Notes under the pieces: generated by a model
Database searches by the model: none
What the model was told of the DNA's origin: nothing
What the model saw: only the letters and a program-made list of their open reading frames with translations
Part shown: positions 1 through 9,400 of the stretch, piece by piece
How positions within the stretch are numbered: the first letter of the stretch is position 1
Layout: each line of letters starts with the position of its first letter
Translations under genes and position numbers: made by a program
Source of the DNA: Lucifuga dentata
Taxonomy: Eukaryota; Chordata; Actinopteri; Ophidiiformes; Bythitidae
DNA: 64,000 nucleotides
Reading direction: 5' to 3'
NCBI GenBank assembly: GCA_014773175.1
Contig: VXCM01000045.1
Location: 264,453 to 328,452, forward strand

Positions 1-192
1 ATGGATACGGGTCTCGAAATCTATCTGTAATTCATAAGTGTTTGACACCTCTCAATGGCTGACAAAGGTCCGTCTGGAATCAAGCAGTGTTGCTGAAGAC
101 TGGCTTGGGTTGAACAGAGAATACGAGCCACAATACACTTGTTCTGTCTTTGTCTTTAATAAAAGGGTTTTTTTTTTTTTAATCTTTCTTAC
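1..192 (-). other. vps41: vps41 intron 2 (partial)
   Basis: This is the start of the intron after vps41 coding exon 2, read on the minus strand. The donor GTAAGA lies at 192-187. The segment has a T-run near 168-180 and nothing that resembles the next vps41 exon, so the acceptor must lie to the left of the window. Confidence 0.8.
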
Positions 193-231
193 CTCAGATT
201 CATCTGTGAATTCCTCACTTGAATTTCTGCC
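193..231 (-). CDS. vps41: vps41 coding exon 2
   Basis: Vps41 is a subunit of the HOPS tethering complex, which drives fusion of late endosomes and autophagosomes with lysosomes; it also serves AP-3 dependent trafficking. On the minus strand this 39-nt exon has an acceptor (CAG at 234-232) and a donor (GTAAGA at 192-187). It encodes GRNSSEEFTDESE, 13 codons in phase 0. As remembered, human VPS41 begins MAEAEEQ-ETGSLEESTDESE, so the length, the acidic character and the terminal TDESE all fit. The N-terminal acidic stretch precedes the WD40/beta-propeller region, which is encoded further left, outside the window. The identification rests on exon 1, this exon and the synteny with pou6f2, because the visible protein is only 20 residues. 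Confidence 0.85.
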
Positions 232-633
232 CTGAATGAAGAAACAATTTAAATGGATTTCAGTAATTTTATATTAAATATTTTGTAATTAAAAACACAC
301 AAAAAGCATACAGTTGTGCCAAACTTGGCGGTTGAACCCTTGTGAGTAAATATAATTTTAACGCATAAACTGTACGAGTGGGACAGAGCAGTGTAATAAT
401 TGCTACACCCAGAAATCAAATCATTTTAAAACTGCAATCGCATAATGAATTATTGCTTATATATTATAGAAATACAAAAGGTTAGCTAAACAATAAGCTA
501 AATTAAATTAAAGCTACTGAAAGGCAGTTGATCATATTAACCGATGACAATCTTCCTTCATTTTGATTCCGCTTCTTGTAAACTGTCAACACTAGCCAGC
601 TAGCATTAGCTATCGTTAGCATGCTGTGTTTAC
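232..633 (-). other. vps41: vps41 intron 1
   Basis: A 402-bp phase-0 intron between the two vps41 exons, with donor GTAAAC at 633-628 and acceptor CAG at 234-232 on the minus strand. It is AT-rich, and I see no other feature in it. Confidence 0.85.
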
Positions 634-654
634 CTGATGCTCCACTTCCGCCAT
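634..654 (-). CDS. vps41: vps41 coding exon 1 (start codon)
   Basis: The minus-strand ATG at 654-652 opens MAEVEHQ, seven codons, followed directly by a consensus donor (GTAAAC). Human VPS41, from memory, begins MAEAEEQ and is also split soon after. The start context on the minus strand, GCAATGGCGGAAGTGG, is also a good match to overlapping YY1 (ATGGCGG) and ETS (CGGAAGT) motifs, a combination seen at housekeeping promoters. The gene is transcribed leftward, head to head with pou6f2, whose start codon is 5.6 kb away. The transcription start probably lies between 655 and about 870, where the promoter motifs cluster, but no TSS can be read from sequence alone. Confidence 0.88.
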
Positions 655-817
655 TGCGATATGAGTTACATGTATCGAAACCCAATATAATAACTTAATG
701 TGTATTTACAAAATACATGTTAGAATGTCGTGTTATCGCTATCAGATTGTTCCTTGCTGAAATGGTTCAACAAAGTAGCCTTTGTCGACGGAATCTGCAG
801 CCTCTGTCACAAGTTAA

Positions 818-827
818 GTCACGTGAC
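818..827. promoter_or_regulatory. CLEAR-type E-box (TFEB/MiT family site)
   Basis: The sequence GTCACGTGAC is an exact 10-bp palindrome and equals the CLEAR consensus bound by TFEB/TFE3/MITF at lysosomal genes. It lies 164 bp upstream of the vps41 start codon. Vps41 acts in lysosome fusion, so the placement makes functional sense. The core CACGTG also binds USF and MYC, so in vivo occupancy is an inference. Confidence 0.7.
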
Positions 828-844
828 CGAAACAACTGCAAGAA

Positions 845-863
845 GCATTATGGGTAATGAAGT
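845..863 (-). promoter_or_regulatory. ZNF143/THAP11-like promoter element
   Basis: Read on the minus strand this is ACTTCATTACCCATAATGC. It resembles the SBS motif (ACTACAATTCCCAGAATGC type), keeping the ACT start, the CCCA core and the AATGC end. Such sites are typical of vertebrate housekeeping and bidirectional promoters. Confidence 0.5.
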
Positions 864-868
864 CTTCA

Positions 869-874
869 CCGGAA
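869..874 (+). promoter_or_regulatory. ETS-family core site
   Basis: CCGGAA, an ETS/GABP-type core, lies six bases beyond the ZNF143-like element. On its own it is a weak call; clustering with the two neighbouring motifs supports it. Confidence 0.35.
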
Positions 875-1386
875 AGACGTCTCAAACCTGACAGACCACG
901 GTGTAGTGAGTTTTACAAACATTTATGGCTGTTCTGAAATTGAATTTGTTTATCACCATTGTATTATCAATATCCAAAACACGTGTCAAAAAACTAGGTT
1001 TTGCTCGTTTTCAACCGTTTTTTCGCCACTGTTTAAAGTGGAGTCAGCACCGAGACAAGTACGTTTTCATTTCTCAAATGAATTTGCTCAAAATTGAGGT
1101 TGGTGTAAAATGGAACAATGTATAGCATCTTCAAAAATCTTAGCTAGCCTCATTAAATTACTATATGCAATTTAAAGAGACTAGTTATACATGCTTCCGT
1201 TAGATTGAAGAGAAAATCGTTGACTGTCTACAATTTTTCTCTGAACCTGTCGCCATCTGCATCCTCTTTTGTTAACTATAATGTCAGAGTGAGAAATCAA
1301 TAACTTAACATTAAAATCCTGCAGCAGCTACCTGCTCATGCATGTTAAAAACCCGCATATAAGCCCATGATTTTGTGTATTTTCAG
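875..1386. other. Intergenic, no gene recognised
   Basis: Two overlapping open frames of about 65 codons occur here but show no recognisable family, no splice-site framing and no codon pattern. I see no repeat or RNA gene. Confidence 0.5.
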
Positions 1387-1495
1387 GAAAATGCAGAGCA
1401 GCCTTTAGGACGTGGAGACCAAATGAAAGCCGCAGATGTCAGCTGATGCTCCTGGTCTATCTTCTCCCTGCAGACAGTCCAGATGAATGCTAAAG
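1387..1495 (+). other. Exon-like block, possible divergent non-coding or 5'-UTR exon
   Basis: This 109-nt block is bounded by a good acceptor (TTTTCAG ending at 1386) and a good donor (AAG followed by GTATGA at 1496). A second acceptor-like CTTCTCCCTGCAG ends at 1473 inside it. All frames are short. It lies on the plus strand, divergent from vps41, so it could be a promoter-divergent transcript or a distal leader exon of pou6f2. Splice motifs alone occur often by chance, so confidence is low. Confidence 0.25.
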
Positions 1496-2339
1496 GTATG
1501 ATTTGCCTCTTCTTTATTGAGATTGTCTCGCACCTCCATCTTCCCTCATCCATCCTCAGGAGAACCCTAATGCACTGATACCAAGGGGGAATAATTTTTT
1601 TTTCTTCTTTACAATCTACTTAGCAATGATTTATTGATTGTGGCTTCCACCCTCACAGAGAATTACTGATCCTTTTTGGGAAATCAGATTTTCACACCTT
1701 TCACAAGCGTGTATGTGGCGCAGGTCTCCGGAGACTGAGCAATGGGAAGCTGACTTTGAGGAGCAGCAGTGTGTGAGTCTCTGGTGTCACTCCTCTGCTG
1801 CCAATGGTATGTCCCACACATGGCCCTGTGATTCTCTGAGCTCACCTTCTTTTTCTATAGTTATGCATTATTTATTGGTTGATAAATGATGTCCAAGCTT
1901 CATTTTTTTGATTATGTTTTCACTCTTTTTCAAACCTTTAAAACACACGGTCTGTCCGCTTTTTATCATAAACCTGTATGAGTTCCTCTGCGATATAAGC
2001 ATTTCATGAAAAAAAAGGAAAAATAATAAAAACAACCCTTGCCCTCATAGGAGGAGTCAGATTAGTGTGCTGAAAGCTTTGATGCTCCAGAATGTCAGCT
2101 CCGTGGATCGATCCAGCAAAAAGCACACACACCTGACCAATCAGAGGCTTCTATGTGTTGTGGACCTGCTGGGCACCGTGGTTTACAAGCTTCAAAGAGC
2201 TCCTTTTAATACACTGCTTTGATAGCCCTCAGCCTCACTGACCCACCACCCATCCACTGAGGAGCGTTTTAGCTTTAGTGGGGGAGAGAGGGATAACTGT
2301 TGATCATTTCAATGAGTGTGACCAAAAAAAAAAAAAAAA

Positions 2340-2340
2340 N
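2340..2340. other. Single-N assembly gap in poly-A
   Basis: One ambiguous base sits in the middle of an A-run spanning about 2324-2355, so the true homopolymer length is unknown. Confidence 0.9.
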
Positions 2341-2551
2341 AAAAAAAAAAAAAAATCATTTAAAATCTTGTCCATTTATCTTCTGATATCACTAGCCTTT
2401 TTTTTTAGAGTTGGAGTCAGATTGACCTTTTTAAGTGTGCATGTTCAGTGCAACACATTTTTCATGACAAAACCATATTAGCATCACTATTTGAAAGGTT
2501 CAGGGTGTTTTGAAATTTTCACCAAACATTTTTCATAGGTACTTAGCATTG

Positions 2552-2606
2552 TTTTTTTAGTTTTAGTGTTTGGTGAAATTTTCACCAAACGCTAAAACTA
2601 AAAAAA
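2552..2606. repeat. Inverted repeat (hairpin)
   Basis: Arms 2552-2577 and 2581-2606 are complementary apart from one T/G difference, around the core TGGTGAAATTTTCACCA. The right arm runs into an A-tract that holds an N at 2616. A related half, TGAAATTTTCACCAAACATT, occurs just upstream near 2511. This may be the terminus of a small foldback element or a local inversion of a T-rich segment. Confidence 0.6.
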
Positions 2607-2615
2607 AAAAAAAAA

Positions 2616-2616
2616 N
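2616..2616. other. Single-N assembly gap in poly-A
   Basis: An ambiguous base inside an A-run (about 2600-2631) that follows the inverted repeat. Confidence 0.9.
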
Positions 2617-4855
2617 AAAAAAAAAAAAAAAGTGGATCATTATGGTTAATAATCCTAAGGGGGACACAAATCATCAGGGTACCATACCTCATTAGACATG
2701 GAGATCATTGATCACTGATCATTGATCACAGCTATACAGGTACACAGATCGGTGCCCCAAAATATTGGGCATTGTTGGCCTTCACCAACACTAAGCCTGT
2801 GGGTGTAGCACTCACTTTTTTGAAAAGTACATTTTTAGAGAACATTTGGATGTCATTTTAGCCTAATGTTAAAATTATTTGTCAAGAACCAAATCCAAGG
2901 GAGACATTACAAGGAGTCATATTTTTTATGCTTTAATGCACCTATGAAAATTAAATATCTAATGACAGCTATCAGATATCATTTTTGTCCTTGCTGTCAC
3001 TATCTGTGACTCAGCTCATTAGACTTCAGCAGAAAATCACATCAGCTAATGACTGTAAATTTATTTTTGAATCAGCAGGCGCCATTAGAACAGTGATAAT
3101 AAGTTTCAGATAAAGCTGTCATATGTTGGCATTGAAGTCATTCATAGTGAGAAGTCTTCACTGACATTATTCTAAAAACAAAGATATCTACAGTGTGGTG
3201 GTTATAGAACTTTGGTGTAGAATAAAGCGTATCAGAATTAGTTCAGCTCAGAATTACTTTAAATGAGTGACGGCAACAAAATGCATTTTAAATCATAATA
3301 CAGAGCAACACACAGAGTTGAAATCTGTTAGAAATACCAATATATGATAATATGATAACATATTTTTTTGTCCTTCACTCACCAGACGAGCCTTGAGTTT
3401 GCAGTGGAGAGTGCTGGTGACAGGCCCAAACCATCTCACACTGGGACAGCACTGGTTAGTAGGCTGGGTATCTGCTGAGGATTGGGACTCTGATTCTCAG
3501 GGCACTGGGGGTGTTGGGTGAGCGGGAGGTGGCGGTGGGAGTGGGGAGGTGGGTGTGATCAAGTGCTTTTCCTTGTTCCTGCAGCCCATTCCTGAGCTGT
3601 GTCCAGAGTGAACAGTGAAGAAATGAGACAGACTTGCACGCACGCACACACACAAAATCTCACATTATTGCTTTAATCAGGGGTTTGGGAGTTACTTTAA
3701 AAAAAATGTAGCTAATCCGTGGCACAGCCATTCTTTATTGCTTAAAATTGGAATTAGTAATATAATTCCTTATGATAATTTTTTAATATCCTTTTTTATT
3801 ACGAATTTTTACAATAAGATTACTGTTATCCCATTGTGTGTAATTACATTACACTCAGAGCCTAAATTAATAAACACACCGTATTTGGTGGCATGATTGC
3901 AAACAGCCAAAGCTAGCTGTTTTTGAAATGAAGTAATTAACAGCTGTGTAAGATGGTGAGAGATGTGTTGCCCTCTTATCCCAGAGCTCAGAGGCCAGGA
4001 GAAGATTAGAGCTCTGATCTCATTCCCAGCACTTGTTTGGAGTCTGTCAGGAAGAGAAATGCCAGCATTAGAGAGGTACCGCCACACTCCTGATATGATG
4101 AAATAAGGAGAAAAGGGGAAAGGGAAAAAGATGGAGGGATGGACAGAAAGGAGCCTGCTCTCCGTTGAAGTGTCAGTAGCTTGTTTATTCTATTTTTCAT
4201 CGTAGCTGCTGGGACAAAGATTCCCATTTTTTCCTTTATTTTTTTTAACCCCCTCCTAACAAAAACCACTTCTCTCATTTTTTATAGGTCTTGCAAACTC
4301 TCATGCCCCAGTGAAAATTACATTGTGAGACGGTAGAAATTTCAGGGTTGCCTGTGCTCTCTGCTGTCCCTTTGAGCTTTCAAACAGTCAACAGACTGTG
4401 AAGAATAAATAATAAAAAACTATTGATTATTTTGATGACTGCAAGATTCAATTAGGTATTAATTTTGCCCTCCAGTGGACCTATCAAGCAACTCAAAGGA
4501 GAGGAGGTGGGAGGTGGGGGGTGGGCCCAAATGCATGCAGAGTGTGGCCAGGCTCAGACAGAGGGGAAAATGTGTTTACCTCGCCGGGCAGAGAGGTGCA
4601 TTCATGCGCAGTGTCCCACATTTAAGTGCTCCACAAATGAAGCCCCGATGACTAGTGACATTGTTACCAGGGATATGAGTATTGACCAGCCTGCTCACGT
4701 TTTTAACGACAGCTTAAACTATTTCTATTGATTAACATTTTCATAGATTATCATGTGTCATATCAAAGAGGGCTGAATCCTGTGATGAGCACATTAAAAA
4801 GGCCCCTCTGGGCAGGGACTCATCGACCACCCTGATAGAGGTGTGGGGGGGGGGT

Positions 4856-4856
4856 N
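4856..4856. other. Single-N assembly gap in poly-G
   Basis: An ambiguous base inside a G-run (about 4844-4867); the run length is uncertain. Confidence 0.9.
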
Positions 4857-5119
4857 GGGGGGGGGGTGTTGATGGGTGTAGGGGAAAGATAACCCCACCC
4901 CCTTGCTTTCTGTCCTTATATGTGTTGTCACCTGTCCATTGCTCAGCCGTATTTATGTTGGACCTTATTCATAAATAAGGAAGTATTATAGAGGCGTATA
5001 GTCCTGCTGATCTGTGCTTGTGACTTGAAGCCTGAGGGGGGTTGAACACTGTCTCTCCAGTCAGAAGACACAAGGGGGAAGAGACACAAAGAAAGTGAAG
5101 GTGGGAGGGAGTCTGTATA

Positions 5120-5168
<49 letters not shown>
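5120..5168. repeat. Compound (TG)n(GA)n microsatellite
   Basis: A TG tract from about 5120 to 5139 runs directly into a GA tract that ends near 5168. Confidence 0.95.
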
Positions 5169-5169
<1 letters not shown>

Positions 5170-5170
5170 G

Positions 5171-5384
5171 GTGACATCTCCACTGCTTGTCTTTAGGAAG
5201 AAACCTCAGGCTTGAACTTGTGGTGGCCGCTCAGATACACAAAGGTCGAGCAGACTGCTTCTGGTTCAGCAGCAGGAATGTACTAGCTGTTCTCTGCGCT
5301 GTGTTGGTATATTTTACCCGCTGACTTCACTAGTTGGACTTTCTGAAATCTATTTTTACTCTTACTTGCTGGAGCTTTATTTAG
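5171..5384 (+). other. pou6f2: Candidate pou6f2 5'-UTR leader exon
   Basis: The block ends at TTTAG followed by a consensus donor GTAAGG (5385). It lies 850 bp before a good acceptor (TTCTCCTACCTGGGCTCTCAG, ending at 6237) that precedes the pou6f2 start codon. The left boundary is not defined. Human POU6F2 has non-coding leader sequence as I recall, so a spliced 5' UTR is expected. The call rests on splice motifs and position only. Confidence 0.35.
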
Positions 5385-6040
5385 GTAAGGACACTTTAAG
5401 TTTAAATAATATCAATTTGCCTTTATTCTATAAATTGTGTGCAAGTGCGTGATGTTGCTAGATATAAAATGTCGTCATGCAAGCATTTTAACGTTAAATG
5501 CCATTTGCAAAAAGTTCTGTAACGTGCCTTTTTTGCATTTTTTAAAAGCTCTTAATTATTCAGTATCAGGTAGCTTTTTTTTCTGGGATGTTCAGGTAGA
5601 TAAAACTCCAAACAAAAAAATGAAAGTGACTTCATCTCATGCTTAAATCAGGCCTAAAGTTCATGTTGCCTCACACTCCACTGCATGATGTCACCTTTGA
5701 TCTCTTAGTGTCCCCCAATACATGAAAATTAATAGCAGTGTGAAATTTCACTTTCATCTTCCTTTTAAATGTAAAATTAGATTTATTTTATTTAGGTATC
5801 AGCGTGTAGCCTCTAAATCTCTTTGTACACTGCTGCCAGCTTACTGTTTGCTGAAGATGAGGCACATGTCAGGTAGTAATGAGTCCTTGGAGATGTATGT
5901 ATCACTGTTTTAAGTCTGTAGGGTGTAATGGTAAAGCCACGCGAGCTGTAGCAGTTCTTCACCAGGCAGCAGCCGGCAGTATCAGCGGGGTAGCACCAGC
6001 CTCAGATAAAAGAGAGAGCAGGAGAGGGAGGGAGGGGGAG

Positions 6041-6046
6041 AGAGAN

Positions 6047-6073
<27 letters not shown>
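6041..6073. repeat. (GA)n microsatellite with N
   Basis: A GA tract with an ambiguous base at 6046, in a purine-rich stretch that continues to about 6130 upstream of the pou6f2 start codon. Open frames on the minus strand here are the Ser/Leu translation of the repeat, not genes. Confidence 0.95.
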
Positions 6074-6080
<7 letters not shown>

Positions 6081-6237
6081 TGAGTGAGCGATAGAAAGGA
6101 GAAGCTGGGGTAGAGAGAAAGAGAGTGAGTGAAAGGGGCAGAGACGTAGAGAAGGAGCCAGTGAGAGTGAGACGCCGAAGCACATCTAACCAGGGTGTTT
6201 TCTCTTTTTTCTTCTCTTCTCCTACCTGGGCTCTCAG

Positions 6238-6253
6238 CTCCCTCCAGGATCCA
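6238..6253 (+). other. pou6f2: pou6f2 5'-UTR part of first coding exon
   Basis: A strong pyrimidine tract (about 6202-6235) precedes a CAG at 6235-6237, and a second CAG ends at 6247. Either would serve as acceptor for the exon holding the start codon. The reading frame is also open upstream without a stop, but the upstream peptide is GA-repeat derived and is not expected to be translated. Confidence 0.45.
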
Positions 6254-6425
6254 ATGATTACAGGGCAGCTGAGCAAGCCGCTGCTCTCCCTTCGCAGCGA
6301 CATGAGCACGGCTGAACTCCGGGCGGACGACAAAGCGGCCACCCCAGACAGTGATCTGAACGACGACCCCCTGCTCCTGCCCTCCGAGGCCACGGACAGA
6401 GAAGGCACTCCCAACAAGCTGTACG
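6254..6425 (+). CDS. pou6f2: pou6f2 coding exon 1
   Basis: Encodes residues 1-57 and the first base of codon 58, opening MITGQLSKPLLSLRSDM and ending EGTPNKLYG. The human protein, from memory, opens MIAGQVSKPLLSVRSEM and has DTPSKLFG at the matching point, which fixes the start codon. The donor is GTAAGT at 6426, phase 1. The acidic stretch DSDLNDDPLLLPSEATD (residues 32-48) is conserved in character. An inner Met at residue 17 is also conserved and could be a secondary start. Confidence 0.93.
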
Positions 6426-9400
6426 GTAAGTCGGCGTCTCATCAGTCGTTCCTGCTCCTTCTCCTGGCTGAGGTTTGGCTAGGCAGAGGTGAGCATCCTG
6501 GAGGGCTTCAGTGCTGGGACAGGTGTCAGAAGTGTCAGGCACCAAACTAAGTTTGAGGGCAAGTACATGTGTGGCCAGTCCTGTGCTTCAATTTAGTAAA
6601 GGGAAAAATAATATTTCATTTTGTCATTGTGTTCAGATGTCACACACTCAAGACTTGATTTTGTCTTCTCTTTTTTTTTTTTTTTTTTTTGTTTGTTTTT
6701 TTTTTTTGTCTGGGACAGTTTAGTCAGAAAGTGTATTCACAAGTAATATTGCGTACATTAAGCATTACAACAGGTAATTGTATTGCATAAATGTTGCCGA
6801 AATGTACCTATATTAGGCAGATTTTGATGCTTTATAAGTGTTGCAGTCGTGACTCCCCTTTATATAAAACCCATTTAAAAGTTCTGCTGACTAGAAAAAA
6901 AAAAACTTTTAATCCTTAAATTCTACCTTTACATCTGGCAGTTTGGTCACATTATGTTGTTTTTCTTATAGCAAGAAAATGTCAGATTTGTCATCAGAGC
7001 ATTGCTAAAAATAACTGAAAATTTGTGGAAAAAAATCATAATCCATCTTGTGAAAGAGCAGTGTTGATAGAAATGAGACTTTCCAGTTTATTGAAAATAC
7101 TGTATTTATTATATCAGTACTGAAAAAGTGATTTGAAATGTAAAAAAAAATGACGTAGAGTGCAGGATGTATATGCATTTTTAGATTATCGCAGTTGCCT
7201 TTTCTTACTGTCATTTCTTTTCTTGTTGTTATTTTTAGTCTTTTGAAATCTACAGTTGCAAATGATCTGTAAAATTAGCTGATTTCTGTATCAGCATGCT
7301 TCATTATTTTTGCAGATATCTCATTAATTGACTGTTCACACTCTATTTTGGCTGCATCTAAATGTATTAATGTGCTTTTCATTATGAGCTCTTTCAGTCA
7401 TGTGGACTAATTCAATCACAGGGCCTAGTAATGATTCAATAAGCATAATAATAATAATAGAAATGATCATCTTAGCGCATTTTCAAATCATTTATTGTAC
7501 TGAAAAAGGTAATGTAGCTCTAAAAGTTTTTCATCTACGATTTTAGATAATTCTTATAATTATTAAAATGTTTTTTAGTACAAAATAAATTAATCTTTTC
7601 ATTTACCCTTTAAAACTGTTTATAAATTTTAGTAGAATATTTGTTATAGGCAGATTGCAGTTTATTGTGAGAAAACAATTTGAAGGACCTCATACAGTGA
7701 TTTACATTGATTATCTCAACATATCCTTATAGTTTATGTCTTTTAAATTTCATAATAATTAATATTATTTGTTGTGGATACAGTGCAGATGCAAAATCCT
7801 TCTTTAACAACTTCACAGGTTCTGCTTGTTGTGAGTGTTTTGAATTTATAAAAGTTAAAGTTATATGTGTGTTTACAGTGTGTGTGTGTGTGTGTGTGTG
7901 CATGCATGCTTAAGTACATTTCTACTTGTGTCTGTGTCAGAGAGAAATTTTTTGCATTTAACTGACTTATTGATGCTTATGGATTTATAACATAGTAAAC
8001 ACACTATGTATTTTTTACATTTGACAGAATTTTATGAAAATTGCTACTGTGATATTTGTGTGTCATGCTCTTTGTCACGTGCGTGTGTGGTGATAGAGTT
8101 TGGTAAAGAGCCTCCAGGCTTGTCCCGTCAAACGTTTGTGATAGAAATGAAATAAGAATCTGGAGGTGAAGTTGCCAAATATTCTCTCAAACCTCATCAG
8201 TTCAGCAGCTTTTTAAATCCTTATTTCACAAACAATCCCAAGGCTCTAAACAAGGAATGTGTGCTGCAGGATTTATCTCAGAAGTGTTGCAATTTGGTTT
8301 AATAAGCATCAAAACTTTCCCTCTTTCTTCTTATCTGATGAGTTTCTCTTTCCCCTTTCATCCTTCTCACTTCTGAGTGAGAAGGATGCTTTTGTCCATA
8401 GTCTTATGTATTTTCTCTTATACGTCATTAAACATATTAACATGTATATTTCGGGCCACTTTACTTCTCCTTAATTGATGCATTTTTTTTCAGTGAGGAA
8501 GTACATAGAGATTAGAAATGTGACAGATTTTTTTTTTTTTTTAATATAACTGTTATTTATGTGTACCTGTCCCATTGGTCGCATTTCATGCTAAAGGAGT
8601 TGTTTGCTGAAGGTCTGTCATCACCCTGCTTGTGACTATTTGGAGCGTCTCTAATGTCACTTGTGAAATTTTGGAGAAAGGTTTCTCTCTGCCCAGTGGC
8701 GGAGCCCTGGGCTTTGCCCACGGCAGCCTGCCCACATGACCTGCCAGAGTATACGGCAGAAACCGCCAAGGAGCTTTGGCACAGTAATGTCTTTTACTGG
8801 AGGGAGATAGAAAGGAAGAGAGAGTGAGAGAGAGAGTTGGGTATAGGAAGTTAAAGGGAGCCATACTTACCTCCTTTTACATATTTCCTCATATGAGAAA
8901 GGAATAGTATGGTGTTTGTGATATGATGCTCTAATATCTATACACAAGAATGCTGATATGTTAGCCTTGGTATTCTCTTAGTTATTGTTTGTTTTTAGTA
9001 AAAATCATCACTTTATTGGTTGTGAAAATTCTCTGTTCTATGCAGCCGTTCAGAAACCAAGTGAACCTAAATTCTATGACGACTAGATTGTTTATTTGTT
9101 GTATTTTTGTTTGCAGTTACAAGTAGATTGTGTAAAGTTTATGACTCTCATCATAGTAGCATCACAAATTCTGTTGATATGGGGGGGGAAAACCCAGAAT
9201 GAACCTTTAAACTTGGCCTCACATCATTCAGTGGTTTTCTTTATGTGGTTTTGCACAGTGCAGAAGCTGCAATATTGAGACTGTTTCATTTTATTTGTAT
9301 TGTGGTAAAGCTAAACTTTGTAAAGAGATGTCTGTGTTTCGGTGAGCAGAAAAATAAGAATTTCTTCTGCTTTTCTTCCGTTATTTCACAAAATTTCTCT

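Larger units (their letters stand above)
655..900. promoter_or_regulatory. vps41: Promoter region upstream of vps41
   Basis: The roughly 250 bp upstream of the vps41 start codon carry a perfect GTCACGTGAC palindrome, a ZNF143/THAP11-like element and a CCGGAA ETS core within 60 bp of one another. There is no obvious TATA box at a suitable distance. That pattern fits a TATA-less housekeeping promoter, which could be bidirectional. Assignment to vps41 is by position. Confidence 0.6.
1496..5110. other. Intergenic region between vps41 and pou6f2
   Basis: About 3.6 kb with no recognised gene. It contains poly-A tracts with Ns at 2340 and 2616, an inverted repeat at 2552-2606, small direct repeats of GATCATTGATCA near 2703-2728 and a G-run with an N at 4856. 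Short open frames here show no family resemblance. Confidence 0.5.

Noticed and set aside
906..1125. Two overlapping frames of about 65 codons downstream of the promoter
   Set aside because: They have no recognisable domain and no splice framing; such lengths are expected by chance.
5989..5996. TATA box (ATAAAAG) for pou6f2
   Set aside because: One short AT-rich match within purine-rich sequence is not enough to place a promoter.
5959..6545. Overlapping minus-strand frames of 95-152 codons
   Set aside because: They are translations of GA-rich repeat and the antisense of pou6f2 exon 1, with no family match and an N inside.
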